Shown here one piece after another: positions 36,202 through 46,459 of a stretch of DNA of 64,000 bases. The notes below the pieces were generated by a model. The model worked only from the letters and a program-made list of their open reading frames with translations. It made no database searches and was not told where the DNA came from. The DNA lies in NCBI GenBank assembly GCA_947258655.1, contig CAMYJD010000001.1, forward strand, positions 143,242-207,241, given 5' to 3'. Source of the stretch: an uncultured Gammaproteobacteria bacterium (GTDB lineage Bacteria; Pseudomonadota; Gammaproteobacteria; JAADHQ01). Made by a program: the position numbers and the translations under genes. Numbering within the stretch: the first letter of the stretch is position 1; the number at the start of each line of letters is the position of its first letter.

Positions 36202-37176
36202 TTAACTTACCAGTTTAATTTTCTCGGTAATCTTGACGGCTTTGCTGCCGCGCGATACCCCGAATTTACCCCTGAACAGAGGCATGTCCTTGACACTTAC
36301 CAATACATCATCCGGTGTATCAATCGGTATAATGTCGCCTTCATTGAAATTCAGCACCTGCTGTAAATTGATCTTTTTATCGATCATCGTGGTCGTCAGT
36401 GCGACCTTGGCCTCTTTCATCTCTTCCTGCAGGGATGCCGACCAACGTTCATCAATATCGGAACGGTCACTCTGTACACCCGCATCCAGTTCTTCACGTA
36501 TCGGCTCGATCATGGAATATGGAAAGGCGACATGCATTTCCCCACCACCGCCATCCAGCTCGATATGGAACGTCGTAACAATAACGACTTCGGTCGGACT
36601 GACAATATTGGCGAATTGCGGATTGACTTCTGAGTTCAGATATTCGAACTCTACCGGCATTACAGGCAACCAGGCTTCCTGCAGGTCTTCAAACGACTGC
36701 TTTAACAGCATCATAATGACTCTGTTTTCAGTCGGGGTGAAATCCCTGCCCTCAATCTTTGCATGTCGACCCGAACCGCCAAAAAAGTTGTCCACGAGTA
36801 TGAATACCAGTTTCGGATCGATGACGAATAATCCGGTTCCGCGTAACGGATTGACCTTGACCAGGTTCAGGCTGGTCGGTACGAACAGACTGTGAATATA
36901 TTCACCGAACTTCATCATCTGTACGCCACCAACAGCAATCTCTGCGGTACGGCGTAACATATTAAACAGACTGATGCGAAAATAGCGCGCAAAACGCTCA
37001 TTGATCATTTCCAGTGTTGGCAGACGCCCGCGGACGATGCGGTCCTGGCTATTGAAGTCATACTGAGAAGCGGTACCCTCTTCAATACCCTCATCGCCAC
37101 CGGTTTCGATTTCGTCGCCGCTTACACCATGCAGTAACGCGTCAATCTCGTCCTGTGATAGCAGGTCTGATCCCAT
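36202..37176 (-). CDS. fliM: Flagellar motor switch protein FliM
   Basis: 324 aa. The N-terminal CheY-P-binding peptide LLSQDEIDALLHGV (5-18) is intact. The CheC-like middle domain and C-terminal SpoA domain (VLVSVKDMPLFRGKFGVSRGSKAVKI) follow. FliM couples CheY-P binding to the direction of motor rotation. It starts one base after the fliL stop. Confidence 0.97.
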   Translation of the reverse strand: MGSDLLSQDEIDALLHGVSGDEIETGGDEGIEEGTASQYDFNSQDRIVRGRLPTLEMINERFARYFRISLFNMLRRTAEIAVGGVQMMKFGEYIHSLFVPTSLNLVKVNPLRGTGLFVIDPKLVFILVDNFFGGSGRHAKIEGRDFTPTENRVIMMLLKQSFEDLQEAWLPVMPVEFEYLNSEVNPQFANIVSPTEVVIVTTFHIELDGGGGEMHVAFPYSMIEPIREELDAGVQSDRSDIDERWSASLQEEMKEAKVALTTTMIDKKINLQQVLNFNEGDIIPIDTPDDVLVSVKDMPLFRGKFGVSRGSKAVKITEKIKLVS

Positions 37177-37177
37177 G

Positions 37178-37744
37178 TTATTGCCCTACAATACTGTTGA
37201 AAAAAACGGCCTTGACTACTGGCTTTCCTGCGGCTTCCTGCAACGCATCACGTACTACCTTGAGTGTTTCATCAGTCAGCTTGTTTTTTCCTTCACGATC
37301 ACTGATGTCGTTAAAATCGAGACTGCTGAATAACATGTTCAGGTGATGACGCAATACCGGCATATGGGTTTTAACCGTCTCCAGATCGGCTTCCTGATTC
37401 ACCATGACACTCATGTTGATCTGCAGGTAGCGAATGTCACTTTCCTTGCTATCCAGGTTAACGACGAAGGCCGGACTCAGGTCCATATAGGCGACGCTGT
37501 CCCCGCTTGCAACTGCGGTTTCTTCGCCTTTACCCTCTGCAGTCGTTGCCGCATCTTGCGCCTGCTTGTCGGCTCCGGCAGTTTCTTCCTTGTCACCACC
37601 AAGCAGAACCAGGGTCAGGGTCACACTTAAACCGATCAGTAACAAACCTATGACTGAGAAAATGATAATCGATTTCATTTTCCCGCCACTTTTTTTACCC
37701 CCGGATCCGACATCCAGGTCCAGGTCTTCATCGACATTCGCCAT
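37178..37744 (-). CDS. fliL: Flagellar basal-body-associated protein FliL
   Basis: 188 aa. A short cytoplasmic head, one membrane helix (about 27-49), an acidic/Ala-rich linker and a periplasmic domain with YMDLSPAFVVNLDSKESDIRYLQINMSVMV. FliL surrounds or stabilises the stator. It is the first gene of fliLMNOPQR-flhB, about 40 bases after a sigma-54 promoter. Confidence 0.94.
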   Translation of the reverse strand: MANVDEDLDLDVGSGGKKSGGKMKSIIIFSVIGLLLIGLSVTLTLVLLGGDKEETAGADKQAQDAATTAEGKGEETAVASGDSVAYMDLSPAFVVNLDSKESDIRYLQINMSVMVNQEADLETVKTHMPVLRHHLNMLFSSLDFNDISDREGKNKLTDETLKVVRDALQEAAGKPVVKAVFFNSIVGQ

Positions 37745-38115
37745 CTTGCTTTCCTCGGATCAACTTATTCCTGCAATAGGTTTAGCAAGAGCTATGCCAT
37801 GACGGTATAAATATTTTTATATTACTTTTCAATGAGTTAAAATGGTGATTTTTCATGGTGACGGTGACTTGACGTCTGTTATCGTGTTGTTCGCCGGCTT
37901 ATTGGCAGAATAGCCTGATGAATGAACAAATTGGACGATAAATGCAGTAGTTATCAACCTGTCCTGCGCCGACGAAGATATGCGCTCAGGCAGAAAATCT
38001 GTACAGGATTTCTATAGCGCTTACATCGGTGCCGCTCAATGCATAACATCATTACAAAAAGCGAGGCCGTTCAATATCGACAAGGATCGATACGCACGAC
38101 CATTCAGGTCAGGCG
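37745..38115. other. Intergenic region between fliK and fliL
   Basis: 371 bases with no convincing gene. It contains the fliL sigma-54 promoter at 37784-37799. The remaining ~310 bases upstream of it may hold activator (FleR or FleQ) and IHF sites, but I cannot point to one. A plus-strand open frame starting at 37980 runs antisense into fliK and has no family-like features. No terminator is evident after fliK. Confidence 0.6.
37784..37799 (-). promoter_or_regulatory. Sigma-54 promoter of the fliL operon
   Basis: On the minus strand TGGCATAGCTCTTGCT matches TGGCAC-N5-TTGC(A/T) at all but one core base, with GG and GC 10 bases apart. It ends 40 bases before the fliL ATG. Confidence 0.85.
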
Positions 38116-39375
38116 CTATGCATAGTAATCAACTGCGGAGAGCACACTTTCGTTTTCGCGCGGTATTTCAGTGGCAGCAACCATGTCCTCGTCGTCGCCC
38201 CCTGTGCTGTGATCATCCACAGCAAATTGTGCAGGAGATTTATCGGCCTCGCGCTGTTGTGTATTCGGATTGCTGTCGCCACTCGATACATTGGCCTGCT
38301 CCAGCCTGACCCCGGCCTCCTGCATCATCTCACGCAACCTCGGTAACGATGACTCGATGACATCACGGACGGCACCATGCTGGGACATGAAACTGATATT
38401 GGCCTGGTCATTTTGAATGGAAATCTTCACCTCGATGGTTCCGAGGTGGGCCGGGGTCAGGCGCAACTGCGCGTTTTGTATCCCTTCCTTGCTCATCCAC
38501 ACCAGGCGGCTGCCGAATTCCTGACCCCATTTGGGTTTGTCTATAGGTTGCTGTAATAACAGACTCTCGGATGACTGTCTGACACCATCCAGCGTAGTCC
38601 TGGAAGCGGGCTCGGAGAAAGGTGTATGCGTGGACGATACCATCTCCCTGTTCAACTGTGCCAGGCCCTTTTCGATGATACGGCTAAAATCAGGGCTGTC
38701 TCCCGCGCTCGCCATTCTGGCTTCAGCCAATTTCGTTAACTGGGCCGTTTCTGCCTGACTATTAAAGGACTGTTCACCTGCGCTACCTTGCGCCGAGATA
38801 TTGGCCTGCTGTAATGGCGTCAATGCCTGGCCATTCTCCGCCCCGGGCAAACCCTTGTGATTGATTACTGATATTGTTCTTGGCGAAATCCTGTCCTCAC
38901 CTGTGCCCTGGAACGGTGACGCTATCGTACCAATGCCTCCGCTTTTGCTGTTTGCCGAAACCATTAACGGACTATCTGCGACGGTATCAGATGCTGTAGC
39001 CGGATTTATCGGCAGTGGCTGTAAGATCACGGAAGCGTCTTCTGCGGACGGGACTGTTGCCGGAGCGGGCTCAATGGCCAGGCCATCAGGTAGTTCGGCA
39101 CCTATAGATACCATGTCGCCGAACGGCAAATTATCTCCTGTGAGCGGCAATTCTTGCCCCGAGTCATGCAATCCGATCAGCCGCTTTTGTTGGTCTGTCA
39201 GTACAGGGTTGTCCTGCTTTCCTGCATTCGGGCTGCTATGTTGAGCCACGGAATCCGATAAAATATCAGTGAAATCAGATGATTGCGACCCATCCGATGA
39301 TGACGGAACGTCACTGCCCGAGGCCGATTCCGGCATTGTTGAAGCATTTGTTAGCGCTGTAGGTACAATAGTCAT
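38116..39375 (-). CDS. fliK: Flagellar hook-length control protein FliK
   Basis: 419 aa. A long Ser/Pro/Gln-rich N-terminal ruler region (1-280) is followed by the C-terminal switch domain, with LRLTPAHLGTIEVKISIQNDQANISFMSQHGAVRDVIESSLPRLREMM. FliK measures the hook and triggers FlhB. It has its own sigma-54 promoter, separate from fliEFGHIJ upstream and fliL downstream. A second FliK-like gene is at 15870. Confidence 0.93.
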   Translation of the reverse strand: MTIVPTALTNASTMPESASGSDVPSSSDGSQSSDFTDILSDSVAQHSSPNAGKQDNPVLTDQQKRLIGLHDSGQELPLTGDNLPFGDMVSIGAELPDGLAIEPAPATVPSAEDASVILQPLPINPATASDTVADSPLMVSANSKSGGIGTIASPFQGTGEDRISPRTISVINHKGLPGAENGQALTPLQQANISAQGSAGEQSFNSQAETAQLTKLAEARMASAGDSPDFSRIIEKGLAQLNREMVSSTHTPFSEPASRTTLDGVRQSSESLLLQQPIDKPKWGQEFGSRLVWMSKEGIQNAQLRLTPAHLGTIEVKISIQNDQANISFMSQHGAVRDVIESSLPRLREMMQEAGVRLEQANVSSGDSNPNTQQREADKSPAQFAVDDHSTGGDDEDMVAATEIPRENESVLSAVDYYA

Positions 39376-39413
39376 AAAGGCTCACCCGTCTTGATATGTC
39401 TTGCCAATATCAG

Positions 39414-39431
39414 GAGCAAGTACTATGCCAA
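39414..39431 (-). promoter_or_regulatory. Sigma-54 promoter of fliK
   Basis: TTGGCATAGTACTTGCTC on the minus strand is a near-consensus -24/-12 element (GG and GC 10 bases apart), 39 bases before the fliK start and after the fliJ stop. Confidence 0.85.
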
Positions 39432-39469
39432 TTATCTATTGTGGTGCTGAAATACAGACGGGCAATGCC

Positions 39470-39916
39470 CTAGTCATCGCCTCGGACCAGACCAAGCTGC
39501 ATGGCCCTTTCATCGAGTTCCCGCTGCTCCTGTTGCTCGCGTTTTTTAATTTCCTCATGTTTGCAGCGATCAACGACCTTGTCCATTGCCTTACTATGAA
39601 CGCGACTATTTAGCCAGCTTTCCTGGTAGATCGTGCATTCACCAGTGAACTGGCTGATACGATCGCGCTGTTGCACGATGGCCAGGTTAAGCTTGTCGAG
39701 GAATACACGGTATTCATTCATACGGCGCGCATCCAGACCAAGCCCGCCGTGTGACTGGAAGCGTCGCGTATATTCCTCACGGTAGACGACCAGCTCATCC
39801 AGACGCTGACGCTGCTGCTCGAGTTGCTGGCGCTTCTGGCCGAGAACACGCGCGGCATCCCTTTCCCTGTTCCTGGCAATGTCCGCGACAGACTGCATGC
39901 GTTTACTTCGCTTCAC
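39470..39916 (-). CDS. fliJ: Flagellar export chaperone FliJ
   Basis: 148 aa, a single long antiparallel coiled coil, typically low in conserved motifs (KRMQSVADIARNRERDAARVLGQKRQQLEQQRQRL). FliJ links the FliI ATPase ring to FlhA. Identity rests on length, coiled-coil form and position 49 bases after fliI. Confidence 0.92.
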   Translation of the reverse strand: MKRSKRMQSVADIARNRERDAARVLGQKRQQLEQQRQRLDELVVYREEYTRRFQSHGGLGLDARRMNEYRVFLDKLNLAIVQQRDRISQFTGECTIYQESWLNSRVHSKAMDKVVDRCKHEEIKKREQQEQRELDERAMQLGLVRGDD

Positions 39917-39965
39917 TGTTCACTCCAAATTACACTGATGGCAATTATCGACATTCCTGTCTGTA

Positions 39966-41321
39966 CTACTGCGGTAATAATGCTGCCAACTCATCGAGGC
40001 TGTCCTGTAAATGAATCGGTTGATACATGTCCTGCTGGAGAAAATCCAGTAGACGGGGATGATACTGGATCGCTTCATCGATACGTGGGTCACTACCCTG
40101 CTGGTAAGCACCGACACTGACAAGATCACTGTTCTGCTGGTAAACCGAATAGACCTTTTTGAAACGCCTGGCGATATTCTGATGTTCAACTTCGGTTATG
40201 TCGGTCATCGCACGACTAATTGATGCTTCGATGTCGATAGCGGGATATTGCCCGGATTCGGCAAGCTCACGCGACAAAACGATATGCCCATCGAGGATAG
40301 CTCTGGCAGAGTCGGCAATCGGATCATTCTGATCATCCCCTTCCACCAGTACCGTATAGAATGCGGTTATCGATCCACCGCCCTTGTCGCCATTGCCGGC
40401 ACGTTCTACCAGTTGCGGTATTTTGGCAAATACCGACGGCGGATAGCCCTTGGTCGCCGGTGGTTCACCGATAGCCAGCGCAATTTCACGCTGCGCCTGT
40501 GCATAACGGGTCAGTGAATCCATCAACAGCAACACCTGCTTACCCTGATCACGAAAATATTCGGCGATACTGGTGGCCATCATCGCGCCGTGCAACCTCA
40601 GCAGGGGCGGATTATCTGCCGGCGTGGCGACAACTACCGAGCGTGCCATGCCCTCTTCACCGAGGATCTTTTCGACGAACTCCTTGACTTCACGACCACG
40701 CTCTCCAATCATGCCGACAACAATGACATCGGCGGTTGTATAACGTGTCATCATACCCAGCAGGACACTCTTGCCCACGCCACTACCGGCAAACAGGCCC
40801 ATGCGTTGCCCGCGACCGACCGTCAGTAATGCATTGATGGCGCGCACGCCGACATCGAGGGGTTCCTTTATCGGACTACGTTGCAGGGGATTTATCAGGC
40901 GACCGGTCAATGGTGAGGTCTGTTCGGCCTTCAAGGGTCCCTTGCCATCCAGCGGCTTGCCCGCGCCATCGATAACCCTGCCCAGCAACTGTTTACCGAC
41001 GGGTGCATACGACACTGTATCCACCGGCACGACCTTGGCATTCGGCGTCAGCCCCTGGATGTCTCCGGTCGGCATCAGGTACAACTTTTCACCGGCAAAA
41101 CCGACCACCTCTGCCTCGATATTTTCATTGTCCGGACCGGTTACAATACACCGGGCACCGACGGCTGCCTGGCAGCCAACCGCTTCCAGCGTCAACCCGA
41201 CCATGCGCGTGAGCTTGCCCTGGACGACATGCAGGGGTGTATTATCAATCCTGCCTTTATAGGACCTGACCCTGCTGAGCCACTGCTCGGTGCGATCTAG
41301 ATTCAACTTTGTTTCAGACAA
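39966..41321 (-). CDS. fliI: Flagellum-specific ATPase FliI
   Basis: 451 aa. Walker A GSGVGKS (179-185), the DCCD-like [10 protein letters not shown], the Walker [36 protein letters not shown] and the C-terminal regulatory segment are all present. It is related to the F1-ATPase beta subunit and powers or primes substrate entry to the export gate with FliH and FliJ. Confidence 0.97.
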   Translation of the reverse strand: MSETKLNLDRTEQWLSRVRSYKGRIDNTPLHVVQGKLTRMVGLTLEAVGCQAAVGARCIVTGPDNENIEAEVVGFAGEKLYLMPTGDIQGLTPNAKVVPVDTVSYAPVGKQLLGRVIDGAGKPLDGKGPLKAEQTSPLTGRLINPLQRSPIKEPLDVGVRAINALLTVGRGQRMGLFAGSGVGKSVLLGMMTRYTTADVIVVGMIGERGREVKEFVEKILGEEGMARSVVVATPADNPPLLRLHGAMMATSIAEYFRDQGKQVLLLMDSLTRYAQAQREIALAIGEPPATKGYPPSVFAKIPQLVERAGNGDKGGGSITAFYTVLVEGDDQNDPIADSARAILDGHIVLSRELAESGQYPAIDIEASISRAMTDITEVEHQNIARRFKKVYSVYQQNSDLVSVGAYQQGSDPRIDEAIQYHPRLLDFLQQDMYQPIHLQDSLDELAALLPQ

Positions 41322-41339
41322 GGATCTGTACCCCGTTTT

Positions 41340-41984
41340 TCATTCTTCTGCATCCTGCTGACGCTCACCAAATACTTGTGCAAATAACTGGCTCAGGCGT
41401 GTTTCCAGTGTCGCATCAACCTGGGTTATGGCGGTGACCACCTTGCATCCGCCCCTGCTGATAAGCGGATCTTCGACGACGTCCCAGGCCAGCTCCTGTT
41501 CACCGATCTTGTAAAATTCATGCACCAGCAATGCATCTTCCGGATGCAATCGTAACTGTAGTTGTCTCGTTGCTACCGGCAGGGATTCAATTGCGTCGCG
41601 AATAACCGCCATGATCTGCCCCGGATCGCTCTTGATTTCCCGACGCACCATTTGTTTGACCAGTGCCTGCACCAGGATCACCAGTTCCTCGTCGACCTGA
41701 TCATCCAGTTGCTCAAAGGGTGCAACCAGTTTGGCCAATGTACGATCGATGACTTCGATGCGCGCCTGGGCTGCCTGTTGCGCAGCATTCAGTCCTTCTT
41801 CCTGTCCGGCCTTGTAGCCTTGCGCATGGCCTTCGGCATAGGCTTCTTCGTATGCCTGTTTTTGCACTGCCTCGATCTGGCTGGCGGTCAGTATATTGTT
41901 ATTACTATCATCGGAATCATTGATGGACGGTAGTATCCAGGATTCGCATTCTTGTGCCTCATTGTTACCGCCGGGATCAGACAT
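41340..41984 (-). CDS. fliH: Flagellar assembly protein FliH
   Basis: 214 aa from the ATG at 41984 (MSDPGGNNEAQE), which overlaps the fliG stop by eight bases; the frame extends to 42023 only inside fliG. It contains the helical AYEEAYAEGHAQGYKAGQEEGLNAAQQAAQA repeat-like segment and a C-terminal V/F-ATPase stalk-like domain (LRLHPEDALLV...DPLISRGGCKV). It regulates FliI. Confidence 0.94.
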   Translation of the reverse strand: MSDPGGNNEAQECESWILPSINDSDDSNNNILTASQIEAVQKQAYEEAYAEGHAQGYKAGQEEGLNAAQQAAQARIEVIDRTLAKLVAPFEQLDDQVDEELVILVQALVKQMVRREIKSDPGQIMAVIRDAIESLPVATRQLQLRLHPEDALLVHEFYKIGEQELAWDVVEDPLISRGGCKVVTAITQVDATLETRLSQLFAQVFGERQQDAEE

Positions 41985-42984
41985 ATTGTTCAGTGCCCTT
42001 ACCACCCAGGACGATCTCACCACTATCGGCCAGTCTTCTCGCTACCGTCAATATTTCTTTTTGTGCCGTTTCAACTTCACTGAGCTTGACCGGGCCTCTT
42101 GACTCGAGGTCATCACGTAACATTTCCGCTGCACGTTTGGACATATTCGCGAAGATTTTTTCTTTGACGCCCTCATCGGCACCTTTCAAGGCAAATACCA
42201 GTGACTCCGTGGATACCTCTCGCAACAGTGCCTGGACACCTGAATTATCCACATCGGCGAGGTTTTCGAATACGAACATCAGGTCCTGGATCTGATCACC
42301 CAGATCGCCGTCTGTTTCACGGATATTCTCCATAATTACTGATTCGGAACTACTGTCCATGAAGTTCAGTATATTGGCCGCAGACTTGATACCGCCCACG
42401 GACGACGACTTCAGATTGCTGTTTCCTGAGAATTGCCTTTCCATGATTTCATCCAGCTCACGCAGGGCCTGCGGCTGGATACCATCCAGTTGTGCGATAC
42501 GCATCAATATATCCGGCTGGGTCTTTTCCGGTAATACGGACAGGATTTCCGATGCCTGATCGGAATCGAGATAGGCCAGCACAATAGCGATAATCTGCGG
42601 ATGTTCGAGACGAATGATTTCAGCAACGGCACGGGGATCCATCCACTTCAATGCCTCGAGTCCCTTGGAGCTCTGCCCCAGTAGTACCCGATCGATCATG
42701 CCGGATGCCTTGTCTTCACCCAAAGCCTGAACCAGCATGTTCTTGATATATTCCTCACTACCTATACCCAGCGCAGTCTGCTCCTCGACAATAGACATGA
42801 AATCATCAAGTACATCACCAACCTGTTGCTTGCTGACATTCTGTAATGTGGCCATAACCTGCCCGATTCGCTGCACTTCCTTCGGACCCATTAATTTTAA
42901 AACCTCGGCAGCGTCCTGCTCACCCAGACTCATCAGCAGGATCGCTGCGCGCTCGGTACCTTGAGAATTAGAATTATCAGCCAT
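41977..42984 (-). CDS. fliG: Flagellar motor switch protein FliG
   Basis: 335 aa from the ATG at 42984, overlapping the fliF stop. The N-terminal FliF-binding domain, middle EHPQ motif (LEHPQIIAIVLAYL) and C-terminal torque domain with charged residues (ILMRIA... and RGPVKLSEVETAQKEIL) are all seen. FliG transmits stator force to the rotor. Confidence 0.97.
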   Translation of the reverse strand: MADNSNSQGTERAAILLMSLGEQDAAEVLKLMGPKEVQRIGQVMATLQNVSKQQVGDVLDDFMSIVEEQTALGIGSEEYIKNMLVQALGEDKASGMIDRVLLGQSSKGLEALKWMDPRAVAEIIRLEHPQIIAIVLAYLDSDQASEILSVLPEKTQPDILMRIAQLDGIQPQALRELDEIMERQFSGNSNLKSSSVGGIKSAANILNFMDSSSESVIMENIRETDGDLGDQIQDLMFVFENLADVDNSGVQALLREVSTESLVFALKGADEGVKEKIFANMSKRAAEMLRDDLESRGPVKLSEVETAQKEILTVARRLADSGEIVLGGKGTEQYV

Positions 42985-44623
42985 CACTAGCCACCCATGT
43001 CTTGACTACCTGCGCCACCTGACCGGGGTCCTGACCGACCATTGTCTTGGCTACCTGCAATTTCTCATCAATCTGATTGGGTGATGCCAGTTTCGGCACC
43101 CCCTCACCTGCTTCGCCTGTGGAAGTTAGCTGTACACTGTCCTCACCCAGTTCATCCACCGGCGTGCCTGTGGCTTCCGCCAGACGCAGTTTCTGTTCAG
43201 ACGTACCCTTCTCTGCCAGACTGCGCAATACTGGTTTCAATACACCGAATATCAGGATTAATACCACCAGACCACCCAATACCTGCTTGATTAGATTATG
43301 TACCCAGGGTTTTTCAAACAGGCCCGGCTCCGGTAGTGCCTCCGCTTTTTCCGGCACATAGAATGATGCATTGACTACATTGACGCTGTCACCACGGTCA
43401 CTGTCAAAACCAACGGCTTCCCTGACCAGGGTCTGTAAGCGTGCCAGCGCGGCGTCGTTTAACGGTGAGCGCGTGACCTTGCCTTCTGCATCGAGTTTCT
43501 GCAGATCATCCACGAGCACGGCCACTGATAATTTACGGATATTACCCACCGATGAACGAGTATGACTGATGGTCTTGTCCAACTCATAGTTGCGTGTGCT
43601 TCTGCTATTACTGTTTATCGTACCAGCATTATTCGCCACCGCATTGGCTTCAGTTTTATTAGTAGTGCCGCCGGCAGGAGGCTGATTGGACAATGCGCCC
43701 GGTATACCAGCGGCAGCGGCACCATTTCCATTAGTACTGGATTCCTTGATCAGCTGCTCACTACGCAATGCCGACTTTTCGGGATTATAGCTTTCCCGTG
43801 TATTTTCCGTCATCGTAAAGTCCAGATCGGCGACGACCTGCGCACGCACGCGTCCCGGCCCGACAATCGGCGAGATCAGGTCTTCAATACGTTTCTTGTA
43901 ACTGTCCTCGAGTTTACGCGTAAATTCGAACTGACTGGCCGAGACCGCCAACATATCGTCCTTGGCGACCCTGGACAACAGGTTACCGCTCTGGTCAACC
44001 AGGGTCACGTTCTCGGGCATTAATCCCGGAACACTGGATGAAACCATATGTACGATGGAGGCTACCTGGCCTTCGGTCAGGCCATGCCCGGCATACAGGT
44101 CAAGAACAACGGACGCGGTCGGTTTGTCCTTCTTGCGCACAAATACGGAACGTTTCGGTATCGCCAGATGGATACGCGCACTCTTGACACTGCGCATAGT
44201 CATGATGGACCTTGCCAGTTCTATTTCGATAGCGTGCTGATAGCGGGCACGTTCAATAAACTTGCTGGTACCCAGTTCCTGCTCCTTGTCAAACAGTTCG
44301 AAGCCAACACCATTGCCTTTTGGTAGACCTTCAGATGCGAGCTTCAAACGCGCATTATGCATCTGCTCGGAGGCCACCATAATGGCGCCACTCTGTTCTT
44401 CAACCTGGTAGGGGATATTCGACTTCTGTAATACCTCGAGTACCTGACTGCTGTCCGTACCAGACAGATTGCCATACAGAAGACTATAGCTGGGTTCCTG
44501 CGACCACATCACGACTGCGACACCGAGGGCGACACTGGCTGCCAGTCCAACCATAAGGCCTAGCTGACGGATTACTGGTAAACCGGTAAATCCCTCTGCA
44601 GTTTCAGCTTTTATTACTGCCAT
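42977..44623 (-). CDS. fliF: Flagellar MS-ring protein FliF
   Basis: 548 aa. Two membrane helices (about 25-44 and 443-462) flank a large periplasmic part with the secretin-like ring domains (SYSLLYGNLSGTDSSQVLEVLQKSNIPYQVE). A C-terminal cytoplasmic tail binds FliG. It is the first structural ring and is directed to the pole by FlhF. Confidence 0.97.
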   Translation of the reverse strand: MAVIKAETAEGFTGLPVIRQLGLMVGLAASVALGVAVVMWSQEPSYSLLYGNLSGTDSSQVLEVLQKSNIPYQVEEQSGAIMVASEQMHNARLKLASEGLPKGNGVGFELFDKEQELGTSKFIERARYQHAIEIELARSIMTMRSVKSARIHLAIPKRSVFVRKKDKPTASVVLDLYAGHGLTEGQVASIVHMVSSSVPGLMPENVTLVDQSGNLLSRVAKDDMLAVSASQFEFTRKLEDSYKKRIEDLISPIVGPGRVRAQVVADLDFTMTENTRESYNPEKSALRSEQLIKESSTNGNGAAAAGIPGALSNQPPAGGTTNKTEANAVANNAGTINSNSRSTRNYELDKTISHTRSSVGNIRKLSVAVLVDDLQKLDAEGKVTRSPLNDAALARLQTLVREAVGFDSDRGDSVNVVNASFYVPEKAEALPEPGLFEKPWVHNLIKQVLGGLVVLILIFGVLKPVLRSLAEKGTSEQKLRLAEATGTPVDELGEDSVQLTSTGEAGEGVPKLASPNQIDEKLQVAKTMVGQDPGQVAQVVKTWVASDG

Positions 44624-44680
44624 AATTTTCTTTCCAGTCTGTTTTTTTATTGACGATACAAAATGTTTACTTAATCAGGA

Positions 44681-45001
44681 TTACACCTGCATACGCATGA
44701 TTTCCTTATAAGCATCCACAAGCTTGCTGCGCACCTGCTTCATCGCTTCAAAGGACACGCTGGCCTTTTGCAATGCAACCATGACCTCGGCGAGGTCCGT
44801 ATTGGGGTCACCCGCCTGAAATGACTCGGCCAGCTGGCCCGCATGTTTTTGTGTCGAGTTAACGGCATTAACGGAATTCTTCAGGATGCTGGAAAAGTCC
44901 GCTCCCTGTGTTGCCTGTGTTTCGGCAGCAGGTACAGCCTTCGCCTGCGAGGCCATTACTCGCATCTGGTTCAGCACCTGGGAGATGTCTATGTCACTCA
45001 T
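44681..45001 (-). CDS. fliE: Flagellar hook-basal body complex protein FliE
   Basis: 106 aa with ADFSSILKNSVNAVNSTQKHAGQLAESFQAGDPNTDLAEVMVALQKASVSFEAMKQVRSKLVDAYKEIMRMQV, the FliE signature. It joins the MS ring to the rod. First gene of fliEFGHIJ, behind a sigma-54 promoter candidate. Confidence 0.95.
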   Translation of the reverse strand: MSDIDISQVLNQMRVMASQAKAVPAAETQATQGADFSSILKNSVNAVNSTQKHAGQLAESFQAGDPNTDLAEVMVALQKASVSFEAMKQVRSKLVDAYKEIMRMQV

Positions 45002-45066
45002 ATTTCCTCCTGTTTATGACCGTGTGACGCGAATACCGGCGTCAAACTTTCATCACTGTATTTTGT

Positions 45067-45084
45067 ATGCATCTTTCGCACCAA
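45067..45084 (-). promoter_or_regulatory. Sigma-54 promoter candidate for fliEFGHIJ
   Basis: TTGGTGCGAAAGATGCAT on the minus strand keeps GG and GC 10 bases apart and the TTGG...TGCAT ends, although GGTGC replaces GGCAC. It lies 66 bases before fliE and reaches to the fleR stop. Confidence 0.6.
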
Positions 45085-46443
45085 CTAGGCCGGTATCTCG
45101 ATGCCGAGATCACGCAACCTGGCCAGCTTGTATCGCAGCGTGCGCGGGCTGATACCGAGTTTTTCCGCAGCATCCTTGCGACTGCCCTTGACCGACTTCA
45201 GTACATCGACGATCAGACGCTGCTCACGGGTTTTCAAATCCTCACCCAATTTAAGGTCTTCATCGCTAATACTGTCATCGTTACTGGCCTGTGAAAAACC
45301 TTGCGTAAGGCTTGCCTCGGTAGCCTCGAAACAGATATCCGCCTCCTCGATGGTGTCGCCGGACATCAGAATCAATGCCCGTTGAATAACATTATCCAGT
45401 TCGCGTACATTGCCCGGCCAGCTATAGGCCAGTAACTTCTGCTGCGCCTGTTCTGACAACACCGGTCGGGGACGCCTGTTTCTGGCCCAACGCGTAATCA
45501 GCTTTTCTGCGATTGGCAGGATGTCATCCTTTCTGCTTGCCAGCGGATGCAGATGCAACGGAAAGACGTTCAGGCGGTAATACAGGTCTTCGCGGAAACG
45601 CCCGGCGCCCACCTCTTCCGCCAGGTTGCGGTTTGAGGTTGCCAGTACGCGCACATCCAGCGGTATGATTTTCTTGCCACCGAGGCGTTCGACTTCACGC
45701 TCCTGTAATACACGTAACAGTTTGGCCTGTAACGGCAGGCTCATTTCTGAGATTTCATCAAGCAGCAGGGTACCCGAGTTGGCTTGCTCGAATTTTCCAG
45801 CTGTCGCGGCATAGGCACCGGTAAAGGCCCCTTTCTCATACCCGAATATCATCGCTTCAAGCATATTTTCCGGTATTGCAGCACAATTAATCGCAATGAA
45901 TGGTCCATCCTTGCGCGCTGAAGATTGATGGATATAACGGGCAAAGACCTCTTTACCACTACCACTCTCGCCGGTAATCATGACAGTCGCTTCACTGTCC
46001 GCAACTCGTTTGGCCAGATCAACCAGGCGTCTGGTCTGATTATCTTCGGCCACCAACGATGAATATTCTGCTTCATCTTCCTCGAACATGTAACGCTTGA
46101 CCAGGTTGAGCAGTGAATCCGAATCAAATGGCTTGACAAGGTAATCAGAGGCACCTTCGCGTATAGCCTCGACCGCCTTCTGGATCGTGCCATAGGCTGT
46201 CATCAACACCACTGGCAGATCGGGGCGGCTGCTTTTGAGTTTTTTCAACAAGCTGAATCCATCCATAGGTTTCATTTGTACATCGCTTACAACCACGCTG
46301 ACCTGTTCCTGGTCGATCAGTGACAGGGCCGCATTGCCGTCGGTGGCGGAAAGCACGGGATAACCGGCTAGCTGCAGGGTATCGCAAAGGGCTTCGCGCA
46401 GTGACAGGTCATCTTCAACAACTAAAACAGAACCTAAAGACAT
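45085..46443 (-). CDS. fleR: Two-component sigma-54 activator FleR (FlrC)
   Basis: 452 aa from the ATG at 46443 (MSLGSVLVVEDD); the frame extends upstream only into fleS. Receiver domain with the phospho-acceptor Asp in VVVSDVQMKPMDG. AAA+ domain with Walker A GESGSGKE and the sigma-54 loop GAFTGA. C-terminal Fis-type helix-turn-helix (RKDAAEKLGISPRTLRYKLARL). Activated by FleS; expected to turn on the basal body and hook operons. Confidence 0.95.
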   Translation of the reverse strand: MSLGSVLVVEDDLSLREALCDTLQLAGYPVLSATDGNAALSLIDQEQVSVVVSDVQMKPMDGFSLLKKLKSSRPDLPVVLMTAYGTIQKAVEAIREGASDYLVKPFDSDSLLNLVKRYMFEEDEAEYSSLVAEDNQTRRLVDLAKRVADSEATVMITGESGSGKEVFARYIHQSSARKDGPFIAINCAAIPENMLEAMIFGYEKGAFTGAYAATAGKFEQANSGTLLLDEISEMSLPLQAKLLRVLQEREVERLGGKKIIPLDVRVLATSNRNLAEEVGAGRFREDLYYRLNVFPLHLHPLASRKDDILPIAEKLITRWARNRRPRPVLSEQAQQKLLAYSWPGNVRELDNVIQRALILMSGDTIEEADICFEATEASLTQGFSQASNDDSISDEDLKLGEDLKTREQRLIVDVLKSVKGSRKDAAEKLGISPRTLRYKLARLRDLGIEIPA

Positions 46444-46459
46444 ACTCTGGTAACCTCTT

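Noticed and set aside
37980-38309. A 109-codon plus-strand open frame in the fliK-fliL gap.
   Set aside because: Two thirds of it is antisense to fliK, there is no ribosome-binding site or family-like motif, and the codon pattern is that of a shadow frame.
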